Part shown: positions 45,110 to 53,742 of the stretch, one piece after another
How the letters are laid out: every line of letters starts with the position of its first letter
How positions within the stretch are numbered: the first letter of the stretch is position 1
Assembly (NCBI RefSeq): GCF_039592695.1
Contig: NZ_JBBUTK010000001.1
Span: forward strand, 930,001 to 994,000
Direction of reading: 5' to 3'
From: Flagellimonas_A sp039592695
GTDB taxonomy: Bacteria; Bacteroidota; Bacteroidia; Flavobacteriales; Flavobacteriaceae
DNA: 64,000 nt
The notes under the pieces: model-generated
What the model saw: the letters and a program-made list of their open reading frames with translations, nothing else
The model's database searches: none
Told to the model about the DNA's origin: nothing
Made by a program: the position numbers and the translations under genes

Positions 45110-46552
45110 TTAACGGTAAATAAGGGCATTGCCAAACCCTTGTTGATTCAACGGCTTGCTTAAATCAAGTAGGAAGCCATTGATGACCGCATGGGTGATG
45201 TTTCCCTCTTTCTCCAAGAAAAATGTGGGATTGACCCCTGGTTGTAACTGAAACTTTTTCGGCAACTGAAAATCCTTACCCACTAAGTGTACATATTTTT
45301 CTGTGTGAAATCCAGTTTTTGGTAATTCACCGCTTACATAAGCGTATCCTTCTCCGAGGAGTTTCTGTTTTCCTGAGCTCATCGGGATAGCTTTAGGCGG
45401 AACAATCTTAAATCCTGTGGCGTCAAAGGTTTCATATCCGTAATAGGTAGAGAGGTCCCCCTGATCCGCAATGATACTTTTATAGTAGAAGTCATTATGC
45501 CCTGCCTTGTCAATTTCTTGCCGTAGAATGCCCAAATCAATGATATAATCGTTACCGTTCAGTTCATAAGTGACATTCTCAATCTTCAAGTCAAATAGAT
45601 TACGGTCATTTCTGGGGATTTTCTCATACTCCCCAATCGGAATCTCTTTATAGCTTTCATTGGCAATCGTATACAATGCAGACAAAATCGAAACATAATT
45701 GAGCTTGCGTATCTCTTGTTTTTCTCGGTCATCGTTGTACCCCCCAGACTCAATCAAAATCAGGCTCGTGCCCCATTTTGCAATATTATCACCAAAGGCC
45801 CGTGGTTCAAAATCGTCACTATAGCGCCCTACTTGGCCCGGTGCATATTTTTGGATGATGTTGTTCATAAAGACGATGACCTTCATCGCATCAGCACGCA
45901 CTTCATTGATATCTTTCTCATAGTTGTATGCCGTGGCCAAATAGGATATGGTAGCGGGTTTTGGGGTTCGCTCCGCATTGTAGTAGCGGCTTTGGTCGTG
46001 CAGGTTAAAGCCGAATTTTGCATTAAGGCTATCACGTATCTTTTTTAAGGTTCGCCCTTCAGGGGATTGTAGGCGAAGGGCATCACGGTTGATGTCTATA
46101 CCCAGTGAATTTCTCCTTTGATAGACCTCTGCCCCATCGGGATTCAGCATTGGTAGAAAATGTAGTTTTAACTTGGATAGGATGATTTCTTTCTCCGCTG
46201 AAAAGTCTTCGGAATCCAAAAAATTCAAAATATCAAAAGTGGCCATGGTAGCCGTGGGCTCATCGCCGTGCATCTGTGACCAAAGAAAAATATTGGTTTC
46301 TCCCTCGCCGATGCTTATCAAGTTCAAATCCCTGCTCTCGATGGATTCCCCCACTTTTTGGACTTCAAATTTTGGGTTGTTCCGAAAATTATCAATCAAC
46401 GGCTGTATTTGATTGTATTTAATGCGCCGTTTTTCAAGAGATGGTTCTTTAAATTTCTCGTATGTCTCGTACAGCTGGCTGGTCAAATCAGTTTGGGCGT
46501 TACAGGTTGTGGCCAAAATAAAAAATGGCAAAACAAATTTCAGTGGATTCAT
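45110..46552 (-). CDS. M14-family zinc carboxypeptidase, exported
   Basis: The 480-residue product has a signal peptide (ILATTCNAQ). Residues about 60-300 are a peptidase M14 fold: zinc ligands HxxE in SQMHGDEPT (near 94) and a His in FGFNLHDQSRY (near 190), a conserved LPMLNPDGAEVYQRR block and LILIESGGYN, where the catalytic Glu lies. Residues about 310-480 are beta-rich and may be an accessory domain. It may trim peptides or murein stem peptides; the next genes encode an amidase and a 3D-domain protein, which fits a wall-turnover role, though this is inference. Confidence 0.9.
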   Translation of the reverse strand: MNPLKFVLPFFILATTCNAQTDLTSQLYETYEKFKEPSLEKRRIKYNQIQPLIDNFRNNPKFEVQKVGESIESRDLNLISIGEGETNIFLWSQMHGDEPTATMATFDILNFLDSEDFSAEKEIILSKLKLHFLPMLNPDGAEVYQRRNSLGIDINRDALRLQSPEGRTLKKIRDSLNAKFGFNLHDQSRYYNAERTPKPATISYLATAYNYEKDINEVRADAMKVIVFMNNIIQKYAPGQVGRYSDDFEPRAFGDNIAKWGTSLILIESGGYNDDREKQEIRKLNYVSILSALYTIANESYKEIPIGEYEKIPRNDRNLFDLKIENVTYELNGNDYIIDLGILRQEIDKAGHNDFYYKSIIADQGDLSTYYGYETFDATGFKIVPPKAIPMSSGKQKLLGEGYAYVSGELPKTGFHTEKYVHLVGKDFQLPKKFQLQPGVNPTFFLEKEGNITHAVINGFLLDLSKPLNQQGFGNALIYR

Positions 46553-46556
46553 AGCT

Positions 46557-47228
46557 TCATTTTTCAGGAACAGGCTTAAAGTTATATTTTTTGGTGGCCT
46601 GACGTACCCTTTTCATGAATTTCTCTCCCGGATCGGTCTTTTCAGTACGGTAGCCTTCGTCAACCTCAAGCCATAAAGGATGGTTTTCAAATTGGGTATA
46701 TTCATAATGGCCAATCAAATAGTCAATATCATACTTGTCAACCAAATACTCTACCAACCAGATATTCGCTTTTGATTGCTTTCTCGTCAAAGGGGTTTTA
46801 TCGGTGCCTCCAACATTTTCAATTCCGATGGCACAATGATTTAGGCCAATCACATGACGCCCCATGTAGGTTTCGGGCATCAAACGATAGATGGTACCAT
46901 CTCTATCGACCAAAAAGTGTGTGGAAACGTTCAACCCGCTCACCGATTCAATATCTGGCCGCCAAGAGGGAAGTGTGGGCTCATAAAAAGCCCTGTACGA
47001 ACCCTCAAAAGTTGGTATGGCCGTCCAATGCAGTACAATCATTTTAGGGGTTATTTCAACAGAATCACCACTTAAATTGTATCGGTCTTCTAAATATTCT
47101 TTGGTCAATTCGATACGCTGTTCGTTGAAAACAATAGGTTTGTCAACTATAACCTGAGGAATGTCACTTGAGACCCCACACGAAACCAAAACGGCAGTCA
47201 TCCATAGAACTACAAAAATCTTTTTCAT
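46557..47228 (-). CDS. N-acetylmuramoyl-L-alanine amidase (AmpD/PGRP type) lipoprotein
   Basis: I chose 47228 as start for the lipoprotein signal MKKIFVVLWMTAVLVSCG; the frame is open upstream to 47270. The product is 223 residues. The amidase_2 domain (about 60-210) has zinc ligand His in MIVLHWTAIP, the HFLVDRDGTIYRLMPE block, LNHCAIGIENVGG with the second His nearby, and HPLWLE and DPGEKFM near the end. It cleaves the bond between MurNAc and L-Ala in peptidoglycan. It lies 4 bases before the carboxypeptidase gene. Confidence 0.92.
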   Translation of the reverse strand: MKKIFVVLWMTAVLVSCGVSSDIPQVIVDKPIVFNEQRIELTKEYLEDRYNLSGDSVEITPKMIVLHWTAIPTFEGSYRAFYEPTLPSWRPDIESVSGLNVSTHFLVDRDGTIYRLMPETYMGRHVIGLNHCAIGIENVGGTDKTPLTRKQSKANIWLVEYLVDKYDIDYLIGHYEYTQFENHPLWLEVDEGYRTEKTDPGEKFMKRVRQATKKYNFKPVPEK

Positions 47229-47235
47229 ACTTCCA

Positions 47236-47679
47236 CTATTTTGTAATCGAATCATTTTTAGGGACCGCATAACAGATCATCAATTTTTTTCTGCCCCAGT
47301 TTCGGGCACTATCGATATTGTTGCCCATATAAATATCAATTTTTTTTCGCCATTTACGATGCATTTTATCCTTCACATAAAACGTATCAGGAAAGGTATC
47401 GATTTTGACCATCGTATTATGTGTCAACCCCCTTTTGATAAGGTCACGCGACACTGCAATGGCTTTCATGCCAGGCTTTAAAGTATCGCCCCAAGCGGCC
47501 AAGGTGGGTTTGCCATCGGTTTGCCAAGGCACTGAATTGTATGCAGTCGCGGTAACTTCAAGGGCGACCCAGTCATGCGCGGATTCTTTTTTTTGGGTTC
47601 TTTTACAAGAAGTCATAACAAAAAGTAGTAAGAGACCCCAGAGGATAATAAAAACACAATGTCGCCTTAACTGTATCAT
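47236..47679 (-). CDS. 3D-domain lipoprotein (lytic-transglycosylase-like fold)
   Basis: The 147-residue product has a lipoprotein signal (VMTSCKRTQKK). A 3D domain follows: TATAYNSVPWQT, LKPGMKAIAVSRDLIKRGL, FYVKDKMHRKWRKKIDIYMG and ARNWGRKKLMICYAV. The third-position Asp residues of the 3D name are partly visible (DKM, DIYMG). The fold is shared with MltA-type lytic transglycosylases and bacterial expansin-like proteins, so a wall-binding or cleaving role is likely. It ends 7 bases before the amidase start and begins with a 4-base overlap into the pirin gene. Confidence 0.87.
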   Translation of the reverse strand: MIQLRRHCVFIILWGLLLLFVMTSCKRTQKKESAHDWVALEVTATAYNSVPWQTDGKPTLAAWGDTLKPGMKAIAVSRDLIKRGLTHNTMVKIDTFPDTFYVKDKMHRKWRKKIDIYMGNNIDSARNWGRKKLMICYAVPKNDSITK

Positions 47680-48551
47680 CTTTTGGGCAAGGGAACATAG
47701 GTGTTGTCATCTGCCATCATGGGGAAGGTCTTGTCTCGCCAGTTTTCTTTGGCGATTTCTATTTTTTCTTTGCTCGAGGATACAAAATTCCAGTAAATGT
47801 GTCGCTCCTCTTCAAAAGGCTCTCCCCCAAAAAGCAGTACATGGGCATCTTTTTGCATGGTTATGCTGCAGGTATCTTCTACTTTGGACACCAAAATATT
47901 TCCTTTATCAATGGTTTCTGAACAGGCCTCGATACTGCCATCAACAATACAAATACCGATTTCACCTGAAAGATTTCCTTTGACATCAAGGTGATAGCTA
48001 TCGGAAGTTTTGATTTCTACCATAAAGAGTGGCGAATGTATGGGAACGGGGGATTTCCATCCATATCCTTCGCCCGCCACCAAAGTGAATGTGGCAGCAC
48101 CATCTTGCCATTGCGGTAATTCATGGGCTTCAATATGATGGAATTCAGGTTCCATTTCTTCCAATTCTTTCGGCAGGGCAACCCAAATCTGGTAGCCATG
48201 GGCCGTAAACGTTTTTCCGCCCCGCATATCTTTTGGGGTTCGTTCCGTATGTGAAACGCCCTTGCCCGCTGTCATCCAATTGACAGAACCTGGCCTGATA
48301 CGCTGTACCGTGCCCATACTGTCTTCATGCATCAACTCGCCTTCCAACAGGTATGTCAAGGTAGAAAGACCAATGTGGGGATGTTGGTCCACATCCATGT
48401 ATTTGTGCGGCCCCAATTCGGTGGGCCCCATGTGGTCAATAAAAATAAACGGGCCTATCATACGCTTCTTTCGAAACGGAATCAAACGTCCCACTAAAAA
48501 ATCACCGATATCGCGACTGCGTTCTTCGATGATCAATCCCATGTTTGACAT
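47676..48551 (-). CDS. Pirin-family cupin protein
   Basis: The 291-residue product is a bicupin of the pirin family. Iron-ligand motifs are in PHKYMDVDQHPHIGLSTL and GVSHTERTP. The second cupin continues with AHGYQIWVALPKELEEM. Pirins act as quercetin dioxygenases or redox-linked regulators in other organisms; the role here is unknown. It has no signal peptide, so it is cytosolic. Its stop overlaps the 3D-domain gene by 4 bases, which puts an otherwise cytosolic protein first in the wall-related group. Confidence 0.93.
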   Translation of the reverse strand: MSNMGLIIEERSRDIGDFLVGRLIPFRKKRMIGPFIFIDHMGPTELGPHKYMDVDQHPHIGLSTLTYLLEGELMHEDSMGTVQRIRPGSVNWMTAGKGVSHTERTPKDMRGGKTFTAHGYQIWVALPKELEEMEPEFHHIEAHELPQWQDGAATFTLVAGEGYGWKSPVPIHSPLFMVEIKTSDSYHLDVKGNLSGEIGICIVDGSIEACSETIDKGNILVSKVEDTCSITMQKDAHVLLFGGEPFEEERHIYWNFVSSSKEKIEIAKENWRDKTFPMMADDNTYVPLPKR

Positions 48552-48595
48552 GCATCAAATGTTTATATTCGTTCTGAAAGTTACAAAATCATCCT

Positions 48596-49933
48596 ATGAA
48601 GTGGATCAAGCGAATTCTGCTGTTATTGCTCGTTGCAATTGCCGTAATCGTATATCTCAACTACCCCAAACTGAATATGATTTCTGGCTACACCGCTAAA
48701 TATATGGCTTCACAGGTTTATGTGGCCGAAAGGCAGCAAGAAGCTGTGGTTTTGGAAGATTTGCAATTCCCCATGATAGAACTTGCCGAAACTGAAGTGA
48801 ATCACCAAAAGACGAGTGCATCGGCAACGGTCTATGGTCTCATGAACCGAAAGGCCATTGACCGTCAAGGACTGGGTTGCGTTTTGGTGAATGAAGACCA
48901 TCCGAAGGGCGAGCAGTATCTACAACCCAAGCGGAATTTCAAGAAAGTGGACCGCTTCTACCCCTTTGGTCATTTGCCTTCAAAGGATACCGTCTTTCCT
49001 GAAATAAATTATGACAAACTGCAGAAAGCGGTCGCGATGCCCTTTATGAACAATGACGTGCAAAAAACAAGAACCTTGCTCATACTCTACAAAGGCCACT
49101 TGGTGCATGAAAATTATGTGGATGGATTTACCAAGGATACTCCCATTCTTGGCTGGTCGATGACGAAGAGCGTACTTGCCACTTTATTTGGGATTTTAGA
49201 GCATCAGAAAAAATTGGAAATGGATTGGCCTGCACCCATTCCTGAATGGAAAGACGACGAACGACAAAACATCACATTGAATCATTTGTTGCGGATGCAA
49301 AGCGGACTCGCATGGGATGAAGACTACACCAAAATCTCAGACGTTACAAAAATGCTCTTTTTGGATAGTGACATGACACTAGCCCAGAAGAATAAACAAG
49401 CGATTGCCAAGCCCACGGAAATATGGAACTACTCTTCGGGCACCACTAATCTCTTATCAGGAATTCTGCGGATGCAGTTCAGAAGCCATCAAGAATACCT
49501 TGATTTTCCGTATTCGGCCCTGATTGATAAGATTGGAATGCATTCCATGATTTTAGAGGCCGACTTGGTCGGTAATTATGTCGGTTCTTCATACGGATGG
49601 GCCAGTACAAGAGATTGGGCCCGGTTTGGCCAATTGTATCTCGATAAAGGCCAATGGAACGGCGAACAATTGTTCAACTCTGCTTGGATTGATTACATCA
49701 CCGAACCCACTGAACTTTCGAATGCAACGTATGGAGCCCATTTTTGGTTGAACGGCAATGGTAAGTATCCCGATGTGCCGAAAGACCTTTATTCCTGCAA
49801 TGGCTATCAAGGGCAGTATGTTTTTATGATTCCCTCAAAAGATTTGGTGGTGGTGCGTACGGGCCTGGCCGAAGAGCCCGATAATTTTGATTCGAATGGA
49901 TTCTTGGGGGCTTTGGTCAACAGCTTCAAATGA
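48596..49933 (+). CDS. Class C beta-lactamase-like serine hydrolase, membrane-anchored
   Basis: In the 445-residue product a hydrophobic N-terminal helix (about 5-22) anchors it to the inner membrane. Residues about 140-440 form a beta-lactamase/penicillin-binding-like fold with SMTK as the SxxK motif (near 194), YSSG as the Tyr-x-Ser/Asn block (near 280), and a WLNG segment near the end that precedes the third motif. It lacks a dedicated beta-lactamase gene context and is probably an esterase or peptidase. A terminator follows 156 bases downstream. Confidence 0.88.
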   Translation: MKWIKRILLLLLVAIAVIVYLNYPKLNMISGYTAKYMASQVYVAERQQEAVVLEDLQFPMIELAETEVNHQKTSASATVYGLMNRKAIDRQGLGCVLVNEDHPKGEQYLQPKRNFKKVDRFYPFGHLPSKDTVFPEINYDKLQKAVAMPFMNNDVQKTRTLLILYKGHLVHENYVDGFTKDTPILGWSMTKSVLATLFGILEHQKKLEMDWPAPIPEWKDDERQNITLNHLLRMQSGLAWDEDYTKISDVTKMLFLDSDMTLAQKNKQAIAKPTEIWNYSSGTTNLLSGILRMQFRSHQEYLDFPYSALIDKIGMHSMILEADLVGNYVGSSYGWASTRDWARFGQLYLDKGQWNGEQLFNSAWIDYITEPTELSNATYGAHFWLNGNGKYPDVPKDLYSCNGYQGQYVFMIPSKDLVVVRTGLAEEPDNFDSNGFLGALVNSFK

Positions 49934-50088
49934 CCAAATTACCATCAAAATGTCCCAAAATAAGCTCCTGACCACAAAAGTATAGGGGTTCACAACAATA
50001 ATTTCACCTTGCAACGGTATGGGCGTACATTTACAATGTAATTAATTCAGAAAGTAAATTTTTTCATTTTCATATAGTGTTCTCGTAA

Positions 50089-50120
50089 AAGAGTCCTGAT
50101 CGAAAGACAGGGCTCTTTTT
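50089..50120 (+). terminator. Rho-independent terminator downstream of the serine hydrolase gene
   Basis: AAGAGTCCTG (50089-50098) pairs with CAGGGCTCTT (50108-50117) with one G-T pair, then T5. It lies in the 413-base gap before menB. Confidence 0.75.
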
Positions 50121-50137
50121 AGTTTAAGGCCTCCCCT

Positions 50138-50155
50138 TCCCGATAGCTATCGGGA
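50138..50155. repeat. 18-bp perfect palindrome in the spacer before menB
   Basis: TCCCGATAGCTATCGGGA is a perfect 18-bp palindrome flanked by an outer CCTCC (50130-50134) and GGAGG (50165-50169), so it would form a longer stem. I associate palindromes of this GATAGCTATC type with intergenic repeats in marine Flavobacteriaceae; other genomic copies cannot be checked here. Confidence 0.6.
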
Positions 50156-50266
50156 CCCTCCAAAGGAGGTGAATCTTATTCTTTTGACATGAATTACACG
50201 AATCTTGGCGGATGGTGAGGAAGAGAAGATATCATAAGCTCCTTTCTTTGGTCAAGGGAAGGTGGA

Positions 50267-50285
50267 TTATCCGCAAAGCGGATAA
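50267..50285. repeat. Inverted repeat in the spacer before menB
   Basis: TTATCCGC (50267-50274) and GCGGATAA (50278-50285) form a perfect 8-bp inverted repeat with an AAA loop, 62 bases past the menB stop on the menB (minus) strand. No T run, so it is more likely a protein site or a repeat-element end than a terminator. The rest of 49934-50346 shows nothing else. Confidence 0.4.
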
Positions 50286-50346
50286 GACGGAAGGGATTGC
50301 AATCAAGTTGTTTTAGAATTTAATTCCCTTTTGGGATTAAGAAGCC

Positions 50347-51192
50347 TTAGGGTATCCACTTATTCTTACCAAAATCAGGTTTTCGTTTTTCTAGAAAAGC
50401 ATTGCGCCCCTCTTTGGCCTCATCGGTCATATAGGCCAACCGTGTTGCTTCACCGGCAAACACCTGCTGCCCGACCATGCCATCATCGGTTAGGTTCATG
50501 GCAAACTTCAGCATTTTGATACTGGTCGGTGATTTGGCCAATACCTCTTGTGCCCATTGGTATGCAGTGTCTTCCAATTCATTGTGTGGAATCACGGCAT
50601 TGACCATACCCATTTCATAGGCCTCTTGCGCGGAATAGTTGCGCCCCAAAAAGAAAATTTCACGGGCCTTTTTCTGCCCTACCATTTTGGCAAGGTAGGC
50701 CGAGCCATAGCCCCCATCAAAACTGGTGACATCGGCATCGGTTTGTTTGAAAATGGCATGTTCTTTACTGGCGAGGGTCATATCGCAGACCACGTGCAGG
50801 CTGTGTCCACCCCCTACGGCCCAACCGGGCACCACGGCGATGACCACTTTAGGCATAAAACGGATCAGTCGTTGTACCTCCAGAATATTCAAGCGGTGAT
50901 AGCCATCATCGCCCACGTAGCCTTTATGGCCACGTGCCTTTTGGTCGCCCCCACTGCAAAAGGCCCATTTGCCGTCTTTGGTCGACGGCCCCTCACCAGA
51001 AAGCAGTACCACACCGATAGAGGTGTCTTCTTGGGCATCATAGAATGCTTGATACAATTCACTGGTCGTCTTGGGGCGAAAGGCATTGCGCACCTCGGGG
51101 CGGTTAAAGGCAATACGGGCCACTCCATCACATTTTTTGTAAGTGATGTCTTCAAATTCGATGGCGGTCTGCCAGTTGGGTTGTTTGGACAT
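50347..51192 (-). CDS. menB: 1,4-dihydroxy-2-naphthoyl-CoA synthase MenB
   Basis: MenB closes the naphthoate ring of menaquinone from succinylbenzoyl-CoA. The 281-residue length fits. The crotonase-fold features are RNAFRPKTTSELYQAF, WAFCSGGDQKARG, AVVPGWAVGGGHSLHVVCD and the MenB-specific DADVTSFDGGYGSAYLAKMVGQKKAREI block, with a C-terminal RKPDFGKNKWIP tail. Other men genes are not adjacent. The 201-base region upstream (51193-51393), shared with a divergent gene, shows nothing named. Confidence 0.97.
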   Translation of the reverse strand: MSKQPNWQTAIEFEDITYKKCDGVARIAFNRPEVRNAFRPKTTSELYQAFYDAQEDTSIGVVLLSGEGPSTKDGKWAFCSGGDQKARGHKGYVGDDGYHRLNILEVQRLIRFMPKVVIAVVPGWAVGGGHSLHVVCDMTLASKEHAIFKQTDADVTSFDGGYGSAYLAKMVGQKKAREIFFLGRNYSAQEAYEMGMVNAVIPHNELEDTAYQWAQEVLAKSPTSIKMLKFAMNLTDDGMVGQQVFAGEATRLAYMTDEAKEGRNAFLEKRKPDFGKNKWIP

Positions 51193-51393
51193 GGAAAAAT
51201 AGATTTGCCCAAAGATAGCGAGATTGCACTATGTGAAAAACTGTTGAACAACCCAATCACCATGAGCATTGAAGTGTCAACATTTTTCTTCTAACTTCGT
51301 TTCCCCCAGAGGCAGATAAAACCGGTGGATATAAATCATTTAAAAAACGAATTCATATCCTTTAAATGTTGTAAAACATAAATCATCAACACC

Positions 51394-52245
51394 ATGAAAA
51401 GATTGAACTCGATTTATTTTTACGCTTTTACTATATTGATCCTTTTTGGATTTGTTCCTATTCAAGAAACTAATTTATTTTTCAAGGAGACCGGTAATGG
51501 CGAAACCATAATATTTGTTCATGGAAGTCAAGAGGATTACCGTGCTTTTATACCCCAATTCGAATTGCTCGGCAAGGAATTTCACGTCATAACCTACAGT
51601 AGGCGATACAATTATCCCAATGAGCATTCTTACAAAAAGGAGACGCCTTTTAATCCAATGACGGAGGCTGAAGATCTTGAAAAATTGAGACAACAAATGG
51701 GCATCGAAGAATTTAATATTGTTGGACATTCTTATGGTGGACTGGTTGCATTGGCCTACGCCAATAAATATCAAAATAGATTGAAATCAATTACAGTATC
51801 CGAACCTCCCGTATTAAGCATAAAAGGATGTGACGAATCCTTATCATACACAGAGAAGGGATTGATAGAAAAACTAAAAGCCTCCTTTAAAACAAAAGAT
51901 ACAACGGTTGTCATGAAAGCAATTTTTGAATTTTTTGTTGGGAAAGATATACAGAACCAGATACCGCCGGAAGCTTTGCAAGCGCTCAAATCAAATTTGC
52001 CGGAAATGGAAGCACTTGCCAATTCCGAAAATCCATTCCCAAATTTGAATACTACATTTGATTTCCCTACAATGATTATAACATCAGAAAATGTAATGCC
52101 TATTTTAATGTGTACAAATGAATCCTTAATACGTATTACACCCAATGCCAAACATGTCAGAATTCCCAGCGCATCTCACGATATGTGGATGACTCATCCA
52201 ACTGTAATGTCAAGTCACCTTAAAGATTTTATCTTAAATGAATAG
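51394..52245 (+). CDS. Alpha/beta-hydrolase family protein with signal anchor
   Basis: The 283-residue product has a hydrophobic N-terminus (about 8-24). The alpha/beta-hydrolase fold is shown by IIFVHGSQEDYRAF, the nucleophile in VGHSYGGLVAL (near 110) and the His in SASHDMWMTH near the C-terminus. The expected catalytic Asp, usually in a GxxD stretch, appears as SENVMP, so the acid may be missing or displaced. By eye its codons are more AT-rich than its neighbours, hinting at a different origin. Confidence 0.85.
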   Translation: MKRLNSIYFYAFTILILFGFVPIQETNLFFKETGNGETIIFVHGSQEDYRAFIPQFELLGKEFHVITYSRRYNYPNEHSYKKETPFNPMTEAEDLEKLRQQMGIEEFNIVGHSYGGLVALAYANKYQNRLKSITVSEPPVLSIKGCDESLSYTEKGLIEKLKASFKTKDTTVVMKAIFEFFVGKDIQNQIPPEALQALKSNLPEMEALANSENPFPNLNTTFDFPTMIITSENVMPILMCTNESLIRITPNAKHVRIPSASHDMWMTHPTVMSSHLKDFILNE

Positions 52246-52303
52246 CTGCATATAAATTGAATAAAAATAAATTACGTTTTACAACATTGGCTATAATTCA
52301 GCT

Positions 52304-52396
52304 ATGCCCCTGAACAAATTAAAAACATTAACTTTAAAAGACGGTCGGATTCCGTACTTGGAAAATCCTGACGGATTCCCCAAGCCGAAATCATAG
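52304..52396 (+). other. Short unexplained 30-codon frame in the spacer after the hydrolase gene
   Basis: The 172-base region 52246-52417 holds a frame reading MPLNKLKTLTLKDGRIPYL and ending FPKPKS. A shifted frame continues IIAEIGNEALIFSD. This could be the remnant of a longer gene, but I recognise no family. Nothing else is visible here. Confidence 0.2.
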
Positions 52397-52417
52397 CCGA
52401 GATCGGTAACGAAGCCC

Positions 52418-53680
52418 TTATTTTTTCCGATGCTTCTCCTCAATCCACTTGCCCATAAACTTGGTGGCGTTTAGCGATTGATGTTGTAGCATTTGACCGA
52501 TAAAGTTCTTTTGACGATGGTCATCTAAATTTGAACCAACGGCAGTAATCTTGCCAAATAAGCCGTCTTTTAACTTTTCGGCATTGTAAATGGTGTTGAC
52601 AATCTCAACTCCATTGCGTTGGCAACTCATCCACTGTGTAGGTTTTTGATATAAGGCTACCGCAGCTTTGACAAAATCTCTTGGACCGTCACAAATAGCG
52701 CCTGCCCATTGCAGATTACCATGCATGCCCTCTGATCCGATTGGAGTGGTAACACTGGGCAAGCCGTTGCACATGGCGTCGACCAGTTTTCCTTTGATGC
52801 CCGCCCCGAATCGTAATGGGGCCAAATTGAGCCTAGCTTTTTGCAATTCGGCATCGAGATTGTCAATCCATCCCTCGACCAAAAACCCTTCTTTTTCATT
52901 GTGCAGTTGTTTAATGGATTCTGGCAGATAGGCCCCAAAAACCTTTAGTTGGGCATCGGGCAGTTCTTTTTTGATTTTTGGCCAAATATGGCTCTTAAGC
53001 TGATAAATGGAATCAATATTTGGGGCATGCTTGCCATTGCCAAAACAGACCATATCTTTCCGTTTGCCAAAAGTGGGCCAAGCTTGTATTTCTTCATCCG
53101 TTAATTTGGATGACAAAAAGGGTAAGTGCAACACATGGCTTTGTGGCACTCCTATTCTATCAACCAACAATTTTTCTTCGAAATCACTGACCACAAAAGT
53201 GAGGTCTGATCTGAAAATACTGGCCATTTCGCGTTTGGTTTTATCCGTGGTCAGCCAATTGCCATAATCGAACGCTTCTTCATGCTTTACGGCAGCTTCC
53301 CGATAATCTCGAAGGGAGTGTAAATCCTCAGTATTCAGTATTCTGATGGCCTTTGGAACATTTTCGGCTACCCGCCAGCCAAACTGTTCTTCCACCATAA
53401 ATCGGTCAAAAATGACCATATCAGGCTGTAATTCTTTTATCAATATATCAAAACTGGAGTCGTTGAGCTTGATGGGCACTTCTTTGACCTTAAACTTTGA
53501 TATATCCGCTGAGAACTTGGTTTTAGCGGCGGTGCTTCCAAAGAATAGCTGAAACCCTTTATCCGCAAAAGCTTCCAACAGTTGTACCATGCGATGCCCT
53601 GCCGCAGTGGTCTTGGGTTCGGGCCAAGTGTGGCCAATCGTTAAAAGTTTCGGGTTTCTAGTTTCGGGTTTTGGGTTCAA
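52418..53680 (-). CDS. GT4-type glycosyltransferase with TTG start
   Basis: The 420-residue cytosolic protein has two Rossmann-like halves. The N-terminal part has LLTIGHTWPEPKTTAAGHRMVQLL, typical of GT4 proteins. The C-terminal donor-binding half contains FGNGKHAPNIDSI, KVFGAYLPESIKQL, FLVEGWIDNLD, and the ARLNLAPLRFGAGIKGKLVDAMCNGLPSVTTPIG block that binds the nucleotide sugar. The frame begins with a TTG at 53680, read out of a 7-base-phased tract as NPKPETRNPK. An in-frame TAA lies 5 codons upstream and there is no ATG before the conserved region, so the start is uncertain. Confidence 0.88.
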   Translation of the reverse strand: MNPKPETRNPKLLTIGHTWPEPKTTAAGHRMVQLLEAFADKGFQLFFGSTAAKTKFSADISKFKVKEVPIKLNDSSFDILIKELQPDMVIFDRFMVEEQFGWRVAENVPKAIRILNTEDLHSLRDYREAAVKHEEAFDYGNWLTTDKTKREMASIFRSDLTFVVSDFEEKLLVDRIGVPQSHVLHLPFLSSKLTDEEIQAWPTFGKRKDMVCFGNGKHAPNIDSIYQLKSHIWPKIKKELPDAQLKVFGAYLPESIKQLHNEKEGFLVEGWIDNLDAELQKARLNLAPLRFGAGIKGKLVDAMCNGLPSVTTPIGSEGMHGNLQWAGAICDGPRDFVKAAVALYQKPTQWMSCQRNGVEIVNTIYNAEKLKDGLFGKITAVGSNLDDHRQKNFIGQMLQHQSLNATKFMGKWIEEKHRKK

Positions 53681-53740
53681 TGTTGAGAGTGTTGTTTACT
53701 ATAAAAAATTAACATCGAGCACCTAACACCCAACACTGTG
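53646..53740. repeat. Heptamer-phased degenerate tract spanning the GT4 gene start
   Basis: On the plus strand from 53647: GTTTCGG, GTTTCTA, GTTTCGG, GTTTTGG, GTTCAAT, GTTGAGA, each 7 bases and each starting GTT. A second phased block lies at about 53719-53739 (AGCACCT, AACACCC, AACACTG). It covers the first codons of the GT4 gene and the spacer to the helicase gene. Confidence 0.65.
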
Positions 53741-53742
53741 TC

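Noticed and set aside
50548..51294. Long plus-strand frame of 248 codons opposite menB
   Set aside because: It is the reverse reading of a certain menB gene; the product is rich in His and Gly with no family features.
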